A DNA stretch of 64,000 nucleotides from Epichloe hybrida (GCA_019022495.1 JAFEKR010000007.1:992001-1056000); one strand, 5' to 3'. Positions 21,564 through 33,679 are shown, counted from the stretch's first letter. Notes: generated by a model from the letters alone, not told the origin. Program-made: numbers and translations.

Positions 21564-22520
21564 CTAGTTCATTTCTGAGACTTGTCCTTGGTCCTTGAGC
21601 ATGACTGACCATGACAGCGGTCTCGTCCCCCCTCCCAATTGGAGCAGTTGGTCCTTCACATGAGCCTGCAGAGAGCCCTCCAGATCAGTCAGCCTTTGAC
21701 GAACATGGCTGACAGAAGTGGAAATGTCCTCCTTCTCGTGTCCAGCCTCGCCACCTTGACGACTGTGTCCCCCCTCCATCCCCAGAGCACTCCTTTGCTG
21801 CCCTGCCGGGTCCGGCTCAGCCCGTACATCGCTCCACATATTCGCGTCCCAGCTGGTGGTATCCCACTCTCCAGATGAGATGCCGAACTCGGGCATGTCG
21901 CCGCAGCCCAGTGACACGTCCACCATGTCCGTCTCGTTGAGCTCCGGACACGACGCTCCGACTGCTCCTCCTGGGAACGGGCTTAGCAGCGGCAGATTGA
22001 GATTGACAGCCAGGAAGTCGTCCAGGCTATCCGACAAAGCCGTTTGGCCATGCCCAAATAAGAACGGCGTGAGTGCATTGTTCATGAAACTGAAAGCCTC
22101 GCTGCTGCTGCTGCTGCTGCCGCCGCCGCTGCTGCTCTCCGTGCTGTGGTCGTCAATCTCATCACCGGTGGTCATGGCACTCATATCCCGCGCGGTCATG
22201 TAATCTTCCTCCTCCGCAAGAACCGAATCTAGCTTTCTCTCGCTCCGTCTGACTAGCTCGTCCGCCGTTTCTGGGAAGCGTGTGGCAAAGAGGCGATTCA
22301 TGTCGTTGTATCGGGCGAGGCCGCTCGAGCTTGTTCTCCACGCGGAACAGGTGTCGTCCGTGTTGTCGATTGTGTACCTCGTCATTCCGTACGAGGGTTG
22401 GTGCTCCATGCCGTGTGAGCTGCTGTTGGCTTCGCACGATTTCGTGGCCGTGGTGTGGTGGTCGTAAGCCACGGATCGTGCTGCGGCGGCAGGTCTCCGG
22501 CTCCGAGTGTGTTTGGGCAT
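21564..22520 (-). CDS. Low-complexity acidic hypothetical protein
   Basis: Intronless, 318 residues, ATG at 22520. Basic N-terminus (MPKHTRSRRPAAAARS) like a nuclear signal, then a Ser/Gly run (about 130-142), then acidic, hydrophobic-aromatic segments reminiscent of activation domains, and a C-terminal heptad-like stretch (SHVRQRLTDLEGSLQAHVKDQLLQL) that could coil. No known domain. Composition suggests a nuclear, mostly disordered protein; function unknown. Confidence 0.55.
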   Translation of the reverse strand: MPKHTRSRRPAAAARSVAYDHHTTATKSCEANSSSHGMEHQPSYGMTRYTIDNTDDTCSAWRTSSSGLARYNDMNRLFATRFPETADELVRRSERKLDSVLAEEEDYMTARDMSAMTTGDEIDDHSTESSSGGGSSSSSSEAFSFMNNALTPFLFGHGQTALSDSLDDFLAVNLNLPLLSPFPGGAVGASCPELNETDMVDVSLGCGDMPEFGISSGEWDTTSWDANMWSDVRAEPDPAGQQRSALGMEGGHSRQGGEAGHEKEDISTSVSHVRQRLTDLEGSLQAHVKDQLLQLGGGTRPLSWSVMLKDQGQVSEMN

Positions 22521-23480
22521 GACGAGATTATGTAAGTGGAAATTGGGAAATGAGAAAAGCCCAGTTTGTAAGAACCTTCTGGATTTTGGAAGGAGTAAAG
22601 AAATTGGAGATCAGGAAAATGATATATGCCATCAACACAGAAATGCTGTCGTTGTGGCTGCTGTGCTACGCTGGCAGTTGTGGACCCCCGCACCAGCAAC
22701 TGGGTCGATCGATCAATCAATCAATGGTGAAAACTTGTTGGCGACGTAATATGTACGAAATTTAATCCAATTCACCAGACATTTCGATGCTGGGACGCCC
22801 GCCCGCACCAGGCCCGGCCAGTGGCAAAAAACACGCCGTTACCGCAGCCGTCGGCAATAGAAGTGAGCTCGACCCTGTTGATCATGCATATGCATGTACA
22901 TAATCCGTACATATGTATGCAGTGCTACTGAACCCTGTTTGAATCGAGTGTTTCATTCGCCGACTCTGCCCCTCTTTGCCCTGGCCGACGTCATTTCGCC
23001 GGGACTGCAGACGTGGATGTGGCGAGATTGTGGCGAGATGTGGCGAGAAATTTCGGCCCTCTGGTTGAGGATGGGGGCAAAAAAAGAACTACCGACATTT
23101 TTTTTTCACAGGCAAAAAAAAAAAGGAACTAAAAGTTCATCCCGAAAATTCATCATCAGTGGTGAACACGGTTCCGAGCCTAGTTTCATCAATCGTCTCG
23201 TATGTTTTCAAAACAGCTGCGCGGCCATAGTATTTGCCGCCTCACGTTTCCTATGTCCAAGTAGTCTTTGCGCCTACACTAAAGTAATGTTACACTGGGA
23301 AGCAACCTCTTTTTCGATCCATATGCGTTCGTGTTCCAGCACTTTCACGCATGCAGGTCAGATTAGCCTGAACTTAACCTCCCTCCCTTTTCCCCCCTTG
23401 AACTAAAACTGGTATCCTTTCATACATATAAAGAAAAAAAATATATATATATCGTCAAGTGTACATTATTCGTCGCATCG
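22521..23480. other. Spacer, no gene seen
   Basis: About 960 bases with poly-A/T tracts near 23095-23130 and an AT run near 23430-23452. It should contain the promoter of the preceding gene (22520) and the 3' UTR of the next. Confidence 0.5.
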
Positions 23481-24344
23481 TCAGAACCACAAGTTGCCAT
23501 CAGAGTCGTATAGATTGTGACTTGGTGGCATCTCGGGGCTCACCCTCCTTCGCTTCGGCGGCTGCTCATCTTCGGGTGACAGAGACGGCTGAAATTGAAA
23601 CCCAGCTGTGAAGAACAGTGCCTGTTGCTGCTCGTCAAAGTATCGATCGGGCGAGGGCGTAGAGGGTCTTGACCATGGGTCCGCCGAGGCGCTGGCTGAG
23701 CTGGTGACGGTGGTGGCATCGTCCCAGTCAGTCGGGGGCGTGCAGTCCGGACTATAGCTGTTCGATGTCCAGCAGGACGATATTGAGGAGTGGTCTTCCG
23801 CTGCTGACATTGGGTCGCTGTGTACTGGCGGAGGATACGTTGAGCTACAAGCTTCTCGAAAGTTGGTGCTGCAGAGAAGTTCAGTCAGTCAGTCAGTCAG
23901 TCAGTCAGTCAGTATACTTGACCGGTGTAAACTGAGCCAGGAAGCGAGTTGGGCCAACAAGCGTATTTACCTCGATGGTATCACGTTCATCATCGGGGGC
24001 GTCAGCCAGAGATGCGAGCCGCAAGTGGCATGAACGACGGGCTCGACCTGGCCGCGATGTTCGTGGTTCCAGTAATCGGGCACTGGCGGCAGCGATGCGT
24101 GCGCCATGTGCAGGCCGTGGCGTCTGTTCATGAGGGGCAGCTGCGGCGACGAGAGTGTGTACGTGCCGCGGTCCGGATAGATTCTCTCCTTCTCCTCGAC
24201 CGAGTGTGGCAGCAGAGACGCAGAGACGAGAACATGGCCTTGCCACGTCTCGACGGAGTGGAATTGGTTCTCCATGGCGATGGGGAGGTTGCGGCGTCGA
24301 AAGATGTGAAAGCTTCCGGGAACAGTTCTGCTGAGCTGTAGCAT
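23481..24344 (-). CDS. Small hypothetical protein with basic nuclear-type motif
   Basis: Exons 24344-23971 and 23868-23481 join in phase to give 253 residues; a second Met at 24275 is an alternative start. GTAAAT donor and CTGCAG acceptor fit. The C-terminal half is Ser/Thr/Pro-rich and has QPPKRRRVSPEMPPS, a likely nuclear localisation signal, then an ending of DSDGNLWF. No catalytic domain recognised. Intron 1 contains a (TCAG)n microsatellite. Confidence 0.62.
23881..23912. repeat. (TCAG)n microsatellite within intron
   Basis: Eight tandem TCAG units, read GACT on the gene's strand, placed 10-40 bases upstream of the splice acceptor of the hypothetical gene. Confidence 0.85.
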
Positions 24345-25642
24345 GTGGGTACGTTAACTGTTGTTGATGGACCAAGATTTTTTAGAGAGCGCGAGTTGTG
24401 GTTTTTGTTTTATTTTGCGCCGAGTTTCTGGCCATGGCAAAAACGGGTGAGTGGGACGGTGGGCATGGGCAAAACCCTTCTAAAAATGCCATTGCCCATC
24501 ATTACCGGATGCCCAATTCCGCAATTTCGGTGTTTGGACCTGGATCAAAAGCAAAAAAGAACTGGCCGAAGCTGGTCGGGGCGCTGTTGCTAGCGCGCCC
24601 CTAGCAACAAGCGCCCCTTTCCCAGGCCCTAGCGTCTGATCCCTTAAAACCCCTTGTGGCTGCGCCGGCCGGCCTACAAGCTCCGGAACATGTTGCCCGA
24701 TGACGAAGACAGCCAGCAGACAGCAGACACCCCCGCACGCGGCTTTCTCAATGTCAGAAGCTGTCCCATCCGACTTTTCTGGAAAACATTCCCGGCCTGC
24801 TATCCCCACCTCGTTGCCCCCATGTCCGTGTTATTTCCGCTCGAGTTCTTCGTCTTCACGCCTCGCTTGTTCCTCACCTCGACATCTGACTCGAGCTGTA
24901 GAGTCTCCAGCACGGCGTTGAGCCTGTGGAAATGGGATCCAAAGTCTTGCCGCTGGCATACTCGCCATGGCAAGCCTTGTTGCTGCCGGCCTCTTCATCG
25001 CACGTGAATGGATGCGCTATCTTGTAGTCATGGTCGAGAAATACCTCATCAGTATACGGACGTACGGACGTACGGACGTACATGCATGGAAACAAACCGG
25101 TACGATCGGAGGTTAGGGCGGTACCCTGTAGGCCGGGGACATTAAATCCAGGCAACGGGTCACGCAAGCCGGCACGAAAAGTAATTGATATCACCGATTT
25201 GGTCTTACCGGGGGGAGGGGGGGGGGCGAGACCCTGAAATCGTGACTTTTGCTCGAATCAAGCGACCGACCCACCACGGTCGGCATCTGCAGATCGGGTC
25301 TGCATAGGTCTGCATATGCAGTCAGGGTCTCTGAGTTTATGATTGACATTATCAATGTTATTGTCAGGGTCATTCTCGTCTCGAAGCGAAATCCACACTT
25401 CAGTGCCAGAATTCAGAATAAGATTATAAAAGAGCTTCTTTTCTCGGGATGAAGCATGATTCGGCATACTGCGTCAGCTAGCTATTATAATAAACATTTG
25501 GTATACCCTTTTCAAGTTCCAGTCTCCCTCTCTGCACTTTTGAAAAAAAATCACGAAGAAGCCGCTTACAAGGGAAAGAAGAAGAAAAAAGCAAAGGCCC
25601 CAAAAGACAATCATCTACAAGAAAAAGCTGGCTATCATCGCC
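24345..25642. other. Spacer, no gene recognised
   Basis: About 1.3 kb. Contains direct repeats of ACGGACGT (25056-25082). Small ORFs lack any family signal. Confidence 0.5.
25056..25082. repeat. 8-bp tandem repeat (ACGGACGT)n
   Basis: About three tandem units, self-complementary at the CGTACG junctions. Confidence 0.7.
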
Positions 25643-27186
25643 TTATCCCATGTTCGTTCCCAAACCGTGCCATGCTGACCCGTCCGCCCTCTTGCGTACC
25701 GCTTCCCAATGCCCATCCCGCGTCGCCTGTTCTGTCGCCTTGTACAGTTTTCGCTCATGATAACTGTACAGACAGTCGTCAAACAGATGAGGATTCGAAT
25801 TGACAAAGAACATCATGACGTCGTACGTTGTGCTTCGAACAAGTCTACATTGGGAGGTGTTAGCGACGGGGTGGTGGCGCACATGACTTGTCAAGCGGGA
25901 ACGGAAGTCTGGTCACCTATTCCAGTGGGAATCAGAGCTCTCATATACAGACGTGAACATGATGGGCAATATCGACTCGACATGCGCTTCGACAAAGTCG
26001 CAGAACTTCTCGTTGCTCCAGAAGAACAGCGCGCGTCTGGCGACCAGCACATGGGGACTGACAGTACACTTTGCCAACTGCATGAACAGCTTTTCTTGGG
26101 CGTGCGTGAATTCGGTAGGGCCACTGGCATCCATAATGTCCCCAATCTCGTCCAGGAACATGCATTCTTTCTCGCTGCTGGTTCTGGGCCAGTAGCGAAG
26201 TAACGCCGCAATCACCTGCCCTCATACTTTCATTAGTCTGCTTCTTGTCGTCCAGAATATTTTTGTCGGGCCATTTTTCGAGCGGTGATGAACCATACCT
26301 CGTTGGAGAGAGATGCCCTCTTTTCGATAAATCTGGTCATGCAATAGGCAAGCGGCAGGTGGTATCTTCCAAATGCCGCAGCCTTGTGCAACGGTAACAA
26401 GACCCGGTGCAGAGTGACGATGTATTCGCCCTCTAGCGGCACGGACAGACCGGTGATGATGGAGCTGACCATCTCGAGAAGCTCGGCTATACCGGTGCAT
26501 GTGCCTGTCTCGTACGTGACTTTTAAGAAGATGTTGTTGATCGACTGCCGGATAAACGGCCGGAGGTGGTGACAAACGCGGTATATGCAATGCAGTATCT
26601 TCTTGGTGAAGTCGCGCTCGCGGGGATCTTCAGATTCGAAGAGTTTCAAGAGACAGGTCACGAACTCCTGGTCAATGTGCGACTCATCGGCAAGCTCTGC
26701 AATGAGGTACTTGCTCTCCAGGGCGGCGATGAAGAGCTGATACACGGCGCCGACATGGGGCCACGCGATCTCAGGTGTAGGTTCCTCGTCGCTATTGCCT
26801 ATCGCGTCGTACATCTCGCCGGAGCTGTACACACAATGCGGCGTGCGTCGAAATGCGTTGTTTGCGAACATTTCCACGAGCGCGCGCCACATGGTCTCGT
26901 CGACCCAGAGTCCGCTATCCTCGACATATCGTTGTAGTTCGTTGAGCGTCAGTAGTTTGGCCTCTTTTGATTGCCTATCTAGGCCTGACTCGGTAAAGTT
27001 ATAGATTACGTTGCATTGCTGGATCTTCTCGAGGAAGAGCTGCTGGCGCTCATTGAAACAGACATCGCGAAATCGCGGAAGTTTATTATCAAGCTTCGGA
27101 GCACCTACTCGGCGCTTGGGTGTGGACTTGCGCGGGCTCGAGACGACACGACTGTTTGCCGGAGACACTAGTACTTGGCCTGACAT
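25643..27186 (-). CDS. PP2A regulatory subunit B56 (B'), short divergent paralog
   Basis: Exons 27186-26299, 26215-25917 and 25844-25643 give 462 residues with matching phases. B56 hallmarks: LPRFRDVCFNERQQLFLEKIQQCNVIYNF-like start, a typical AWPHVGAVYQLF block, ESEDPRERDFTKKILHCIYR, and VSPHVLVARRALFFWSNEKF. Known role: B56 subunits target the PP2A core to phosphoproteins. Fungal B56 proteins (Rts1/Par1) are usually 600 residues or more with long Ser-rich N- and C-termini; this one has only about 45 residues before the core and stops just after it. Several normally invariant positions differ. It is probably a second, fast-evolving copy. The ATG at 27186 is the first in frame. Confidence 0.88.
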
Positions 27187-27865
27187 TGAAGTCGTTGCTC
27201 TCGATTGGACAATGGCGAAAATAACGGAAGCATTCAATGTTGGTGTGAGAGTAGGTATGAATGGCGAGATGAAAAATCACGGCGGCAGGTGGATGGCAAC
27301 GTCGCATCCCCGCTGGTTCGAGCTGTCAACTCGTTGCGCGACTTTGTATCACATGTCCAGGGGTTGAGCTCCCTCTTTTTTGCCCAAGTTTCTCATCTCA
27401 TTGGCGGGGCACACATATTCTGTGGACAAGAGGAGCACCTGGAATGTGTGCGCTATTCTCACTATTAATAATTGCTCGCAGCCAAGTCACAAGAAGTGCA
27501 TGGGGGAAGAAGGAACTTGACAACTTCCTTCCAAGACACCACCAACATCAGCGTCCAGTGAGCTCTGATTGGTCGCACCCCTCTTTACCAGTAAGGAGAG
27601 CCATGTTCTTGCACCCTGGCGCTTCCACACCTTGTTGGCGCTTCCGTTCCTTTGGTACAATTTAACGTCCAAATCACCACATTTACGTGACAGACAACTT
27701 GATACTATCTCCTCGAATGATATCTGCCATTTTCGTCTATAAAGATTCAGCAGCATGTACTTGGCCCATGCAGAGCAGCTCAAGTTGGAAGAGCTTGAAT
27801 GATTTATCGACGGATTGCCTCATAAAAGCAAACAGCAAATGCAATGTCAAGGGCCCTCTCGATTC
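27187..27865. other. Spacer, no gene seen
   Basis: About 680 bases: promoter of the B56 gene and 3' flank of the kinase-like gene. Confidence 0.5.
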
Positions 27866-29335
27866 TCATTGACCCAAACGCAATTCTTTTGCTTTAGCCA
27901 ACCAATCCTTAATTTTCTGGTTCTCTTCATCCTCCACATAGAGACCGTTAGCCTTGAGATACTTAGTGTATCGCTCAGAGCTATGCAGACGTCTTTTTAG
28001 TTCCGCCCAACACGTCCTATTTTCATCGCAACGGAAAAAGTCAGAAACCACACTCTCGTACGAGCCCTCGAAAAGTTTTGGGTAAATGAAATTGTAAAAC
28101 ACGTTCAGAAGCTCGGATGGTACTCGAAAAATCTGGCCCATGTGCAATAACATCTCATCGCCATACTTCCATTGTTGCACAAGCTGCTGGTGTCGGGAAG
28201 AAGAGGTGCGCTTTGATTCTAAAACGGCGACAAACTCGGGAAATACATCTTCCGAGTTCGTTATCCATGATGGCGGCGTAAAAAACTCGGGCGGAACTGT
28301 GCTTGCCCATTCCCAGTCGATAACGGCCCGAATGTGGAGATCTTCATCAACAATGATATTGGGACATCGAAGATCTGCGTGTGTCAAAACGAACGAAGCG
28401 CATTTGCTGCCGCTGGCAATCGGGGTGATATCATTCATGTTGAGATTCATAGCATTAAGGGCAAAGAGCTCAAGCTCTGCGGTTGCCTGATCCAGATCCT
28501 CGGCAGGTAACAAGAAAGTGTTCCAAAGCAGTCGTAATTGCTCATGGATATATTCAGCTGTGGACGTGCACAGCGAATGGGATGCCGACCGTCCGTTGAT
28601 TTGAAGGGTATTATCAGGAATAGAGAAAGCACTGACGACACGTGGTTCCAGCGCTTCAGTCGAGGCCGGCATCAACGAGCCTCCTGTGACGAACTCTAAT
28701 TTTCGCAGTTCGGCCAAAATATCGATGAGATCTGAATAGAACTGTTTTCGGTGCTCTTCTGGGCTGCGTAATAAGCGGTCCATGGATATGGATTGACCTT
28801 TGATGTGCTCTATGATCATAAAAGCCTGCTTTGTTGGGTTGTTCAAGAGCAATCGGCTGAAACCGGTCGCGGAAATTTGCGGAATCGGAATGCTCGTTTT
28901 CTCTCGAACATACCTGGTGAAGGACAAGATCAGAACTGGCTCATCGTACTGGGAAAACGCTGGGACTTTACCGCATTGTGCACACTTCACTCTTGAACTT
29001 CTCCCAGACATTGTGGACGGCCGGTTGGATGGGGACTCTGACAACCCACATCTGGTCAACAGTATAAAGAGAACGAAAAAACAGACGTTATAACTCCCTT
29101 TGTCTGTCTTGGCGACACGACATGGTAGTCCGTTGTTGTAGCTGGAGGCCAGAGCGCAAACAGCATCTCTGTCTATGGCATCGGCGTATTCTGTTTCGAG
29201 GCTGTCGTATTGCTCAGGTGTCAACGGATTGAGGTAAGACGGGTCATTTCTGAAAATGCGTAAGAACACGGTCCAGACGCCTGTCGCGCACCATGTCCAC
29301 TGAGCCAAAACAAAACGCCATTTGGTAGAAAGCAT
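27866..29335 (-). pseudogene. Aminoglycoside-phosphotransferase-like kinase (APH family), frame break
   Basis: Minus-strand gene starting near ATG 29335 (MLSTKWRFVLAQWTW). The APH fold is clear: GSYNVCFFV P-loop-like strand, then in another frame WVVRVPIQPAVHNVWEKFKSEV, an intron (28971-28914, GTAAAG...CCAG), RYVREKTSIPIPQ, the catalytic loop LTHADLRCPNIIVDE and the metal-binding DWEWAS. Between FFV and WVVRVP (about 29080-29049) the frame must shift by one base and no normal intron fits. A long ORF reads through by chance, which hides the break. Fungal APH-like proteins are abundant and mostly of unknown substrate. It is either a young pseudogene or a sequence error. Confidence 0.65.
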
Positions 29336-30748
29336 TCGGAAGGGGAAAAATGATGCAAAGACGGGAATATGATGAGTACTCCGTAAGTATCTCAATTACC
29401 GATTGCCGGCTGATTAGTAAGCGGATGGCCTTCACGGACCTTCGACAGTCCCTATGCCTGTTGGATATTACAGCCTCACATCTTAGGCGTCACTCGTTTC
29501 GCGACAACCTTCTCTCAGTCTTTGCAGCCGGAGCACTAATGATGCGTCTTTATGTCACTGGTCATTGGCGTTTGCGCGAGATAGTCAAAACGTACGTCAC
29601 AGTCTCAGATCAATACCCTGTGATCCGTATAGTCTTTGACTCCCTCCCTGCGAAAGAAAAGTTCCGCGGTGTTGACATCAATCGCCTTGGTTCAAGCCTC
29701 GGTGCAGTTCTACCCCAGAATACCCCCATCTTCCCCCTTCCCATTCCCGTAAACTAAGGAAAAGACCCCTGTTCTCCCAACAGTGGCTACGACTTGCAGG
29801 CCTCACGTTCAAAGTCAAGTCAAGTCGAATACATACGGATAATGCACAACAGCAAGTGACATTGGAAACTGGGCGGGTCAACCAACAACGCCACGGCAAC
29901 AACGCCTCAGGCGGTCCTGCATCATGACCTGGCAAATGTCCAACCGGATGGTCCTCGCCGTCTCGGCCTTGGTAAATGACTCTGTGGACTCTTCTACACG
30001 AATGCCCCCGCACGAATAGGTTTCTTAATACGTATTGCAACGAAATTTAGAGTTGCATGGTGCTTTGAGTTCGTTAGGGAAGATGCATTGATGTCCTTGC
30101 GAGTTCTACATTTATGCAGTCTTCTGTGGCTCTCAACTCTGTTTCCTGAGCTCGCATCACGCGAACATGACGGGAGTGCCTTGCTTGCTGTGCGGATCTC
30201 AAGTCGCAAAGTTGGCTCATGTTTGTGTAAGTTGGTACAGCGGGCATATCTTGTATAGAACCACGTTTCATTCCATTTTCCGCTTGAATCATCATGGTGA
30301 ACAAGGGGCGCCAATTTCTTTTCCACGACGATACCATTATGCAATAAGTGCAAAGTATAACGCGGGAGGGTGATCTGGGAAGGAACAAGGTTCAAGGCAA
30401 CATGATGCCGAAATGCCACGCCAAAGCCTTCTTGGAGCTTTTAAGTTCCAGGCAGAAGATGATAGTTTCCCCTCGCAACCGCACAGCCAAATTCAAACTC
30501 ATTTTGAGTTTGCAAGAATTTCAAAATTAGAATCTTGATTATCCCCGTGGCTCATGGCTTAATTCACAAGTTTTTAAATTAAACTGAGCCCCCCCCCCAA
30601 CTTATTCTTCCATTGACTTGCACCATTGACTGCTCGACACATCTTCGTCTACCATATAAAACAGACTCTTGAATCGCAATCGAAGAGCTTACCTGCCTCT
30701 GCAAAAAAAAAGAAAAAAAAAAAAAGTTTCTCTACAAAGCATATCTTC
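29336..30748. other. Spacer, no gene recognised
   Basis: About 1.4 kb between the divergent kinase-like gene and the F-box gene. Short ORFs only. Poly-A tract at 30702-30725 in the F-box leader. Confidence 0.5.
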
Positions 30749-32211
30749 ATGAAGATGGCGTTCTTTTCCACAGTCCCCCTCGAGTTATTCCATGAGGTGT
30801 ACGACCACCTTGATCCACGAGACATTGTCCGCCTGAGCATGACCTGCAGAGCGCAAAGAGCCCAATTGGTACCCCGGATTTTCAGATCAATACGATTCCA
30901 CAACAGCCATGCGTCAGCCTCTTCGGCCCTAGAGGCCGTCCATACCTTCGGTCAGTTCGTGAAATGGATCACCTTTGATTGCTTCGCCACCCCGGGCTAT
31001 GAAAACTCTAAGCCCGCTCTGAAACCTGCCGCGCGTCGTGTCCTCGAGGGACACGCAACACCGAATATTACCACCATCTTTATGTTATTCAAGTTTGACT
31101 TGGAAGATTGGGCGGGCTGGGACGACAACGGGGCAAGGGGCATCAATGTCTTTGAGAAGTCCGAAACGAAGAATGAGGTCGCGGCCCAAGAACAGAGTTG
31201 GCACTGGAGGGCGCTGATGAACGAGACTTGGCAGGCATTGGCCGCCAATGCGCGAGTGAGGCAACTCTACATCTCCGGGCTTGTCCCCAAGGCAACATCC
31301 GCCTTCTTCACCGATGAGTTCCGGCAATTTCTGTCTCGGCTCACATGGGTCACTATTGATATTTGGGGCGCGGAGTACCATTGGAATACGAACATGCAGC
31401 CTAACACGAAATCTGGCTATGTTGAGTTTCTGTCTGCGCTCGATGACACTCTTTTTCGCTACATGACGGCCCTGAGATACTTGGATATCCGGGCGTCGCA
31501 CTCGGCACCGCTTGGTCTGGCGGGGACTCGTCATATTCCGCTCGCGCTGAAACCTGAGCATCTTCCGGAGCTAGATACGTTACGGCTGGAGAACTGCTTC
31601 GTGGGGCCAGAGTTGGTCGAGTTCATACAGGGTCATGCCGAGGGGCTCCGACATCTCGACGTGGAGTATTGTACAAGTGCGGGTGTACACGGCCTCGGCG
31701 GTGCCGAAAACGCCATGTCATGGGCCGAATTCTTTGATCGAGTGCGCAAAGCAAAGCCTTCCCTCACCAAACTTCTTGCCGGGAGTAACGTGGTCCCGTA
31801 TAGCAGGGGAATGGGGGGAGCAGCCGGGGCGGTTGACCCATACTATGCTTGGTACGCAGGCGATGCAGGGCTTGATGAAGTGCTTGATGAAATAATTGCT
31901 CAAGTGCTCGGAGGAGGAAGAAACACTCACTCATTCAGCTATTCTTATCTCGATGTCCAGGATGGATTTTTTACGAGGTCCGAGGCAATTAGTACGCTGA
32001 AGTGCTTGATGAAATAATTGCTCAAGTGCTCGGAGGAGGAAGAAACACTCACTCATTCAGCTATTCTTATCTCGATGTCCAGGATGGATTTTTTACGAGG
32101 TCCGAGGCAATTAGTACGCTGCACCATAAGGGAACGGCCGATCAAAAGGCGTACGATCGCTTGATGGAGTATGTTCAAAAAAACGCTATCGAAAGATCAG
32201 GCTGGCAGTAG
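30749..32211 (+). CDS. F-box protein, 3' end split by a 122-bp tandem duplication
   Basis: Reads from ATG 30749 (or the better-context ATG 30755). The F-box is at about residues 8-45 (VPLELFHEVYDHLDPRDIVRLSMTC), followed by LRR-like segments (LRYLDIRAS, LDTLRLENC, LRHLDVEYC), as in SCF substrate receptors. A perfect 122-bp direct repeat shifts the frame, so the unspliced ORF stops at 32017 after 422 residues with an aberrant KCLMK tail. The original C-terminus (HHKGTADQKAYDRLMEYVQK ... SGWQ) survives in the shifted frame and ends at 32211. Removing one repeat unit would give 446 residues. Known role of the class: ubiquitin-ligase adaptors; target unknown. Confidence 0.8.
31877..32120. repeat. 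Perfect 122-bp tandem duplication
   Basis: Two head-to-tail identical copies, 31877-31998 and 31999-32120, inside the F-box gene. 122 is not a multiple of three, so the duplication shifts the frame. No mismatch was seen between copies, so it is either recent or an assembly artefact. Confidence 0.93.
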
Positions 32212-33679
32212 TCCGTAACTCCATGTAAAATGAATTGTATCATTCATTTCGTCTGGAAACACGACCCTGTACAGAACAGTCATCGGTCGCGTAGCTTGCG
32301 GGGGACAGTAGCTGTCGTGACTGAAGAAGGAGGTCCAGTTTGGCATTACGGGACTGTTTCATACGTATCTTGGTGTAGGCGCCATGGCTAGTTGGTTCAA
32401 GTTGCAGAGTTGTTCGGGTTCATCTTGTAAAGTCAGTCCATGTTGCATACAATAAAATCCATCCAATCCAACGCTGGCTAGCGGCATCTCAAGTTGTGTC
32501 ACAGTTCCATCTCCGCTCCACATTTGCTAGCTGCACTTGGTCTTCGCCAATCGGCGTCTTCAATTAGCCCTTGCAATGAATCCTTGTCCTTCCACAAGCC
32601 CCGTACATACCTCAAACATCTTGTCTCATTCACCCCGCATCTTCATTCGGAAGCATCATCAAAAAGAGGCGGCACCAGACTGCAATCGACGCATGGGTGA
32701 AGACAAATGAGACTGTAGACATGGCTTAGAGAGCCACCTCCACTTCGCACTGCACAGACGTCATGCAGTGACTTGCACGCGGCATTTACAAATTACAACA
32801 TGTTCATAATGTGCCCCGTCTCTGAATGCCCCATGGGGATAGACAAAGCTTGGCTGGATGACAGGGATGTATGTGTCCGACAGGTCTGACAGCCCCTGCA
32901 AGCATGAATGCTACAGTACATGGAGACTTCAGACGAAGGTTGCCCAAGAGGGGAAGGAGGCTGCCATCATGAGGCTTCGTGGTTGGCCATGGCACTTGTC
33001 GAACCGGCAAGTTGATGGACTTCTGAGGGTGGGGACTTGCTAGCATCATCTCCAGATCGGCGGTTTGTGCGCGGGTTACGACGATCGCTTTTCTGCATAG
33101 GCCCGACGCGTCAGGCCTCTGACCGGCGACTGGCGGTTGGCGAATCGAGATTCGAGATTCGAGCTTCGAGATTCGAGGAGTGGGAAATGCTGGAGTGACT
33201 GCGCTACGGTCGTTCTGGCCGACCGAGGCTGGCGTGGTCAGGCTGGGGGCTGGGTTTGGTTGGAGGCAGGAGATGGAGAAGATGGGCGATGAGATGTGAC
33301 CGACGAAGGCGAAAAGGAAAAGGCAGTTGCGATGTACATACATACATGGGGCGGGCTGAGTGGGCTTGCCAAACGGACCGATCTGCCCAAACAAGTCTGG
33401 TATAACCTTGTTTGTACCGAGTACCTTCTGCAACCTTCCAAGCGGGTTGCGAGATGCGGGGCCGCCGTGCGTCAACATTACTTTGCACCCACCAGCTGAC
33501 CTCGTCGTGCCCGAGACGGTGTAATACAGACATCACCATGTGCCATCATGGCCGACTATTTTGACATAAAAGCTCTTTACGGCCCGGCTTCCTGTCGTGG
33601 TGGGCATCATCTGCATCAGCACAGCCAGGAAAACTCGCATCACAACCAATCGCCGCTGCTATCGCTCGGCAGCAACATC
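32212..33679. other. Spacer with glucoamylase promoter
   Basis: About 1.5 kb. Direct repeats of TCGAGATTCGAG type near 33143-33178. ATAAAAG at about 33566 lies 110 bases before the glucoamylase ATG and could be its TATA element. No gene seen. Confidence 0.5.

Noticed and set aside
29040..29090. A 35-43 nt mini-intron to repair the APH-like frame
   Set aside because: Shorter than usual fungal introns and it would remove the conserved VCFFV strand.
32804..33478. Minus-strand 224-codon ORF between F-box and glucoamylase genes
   Set aside because: No recognisable domain, repeat-derived start, composition like non-coding DNA, and it overlaps the glucoamylase promoter.
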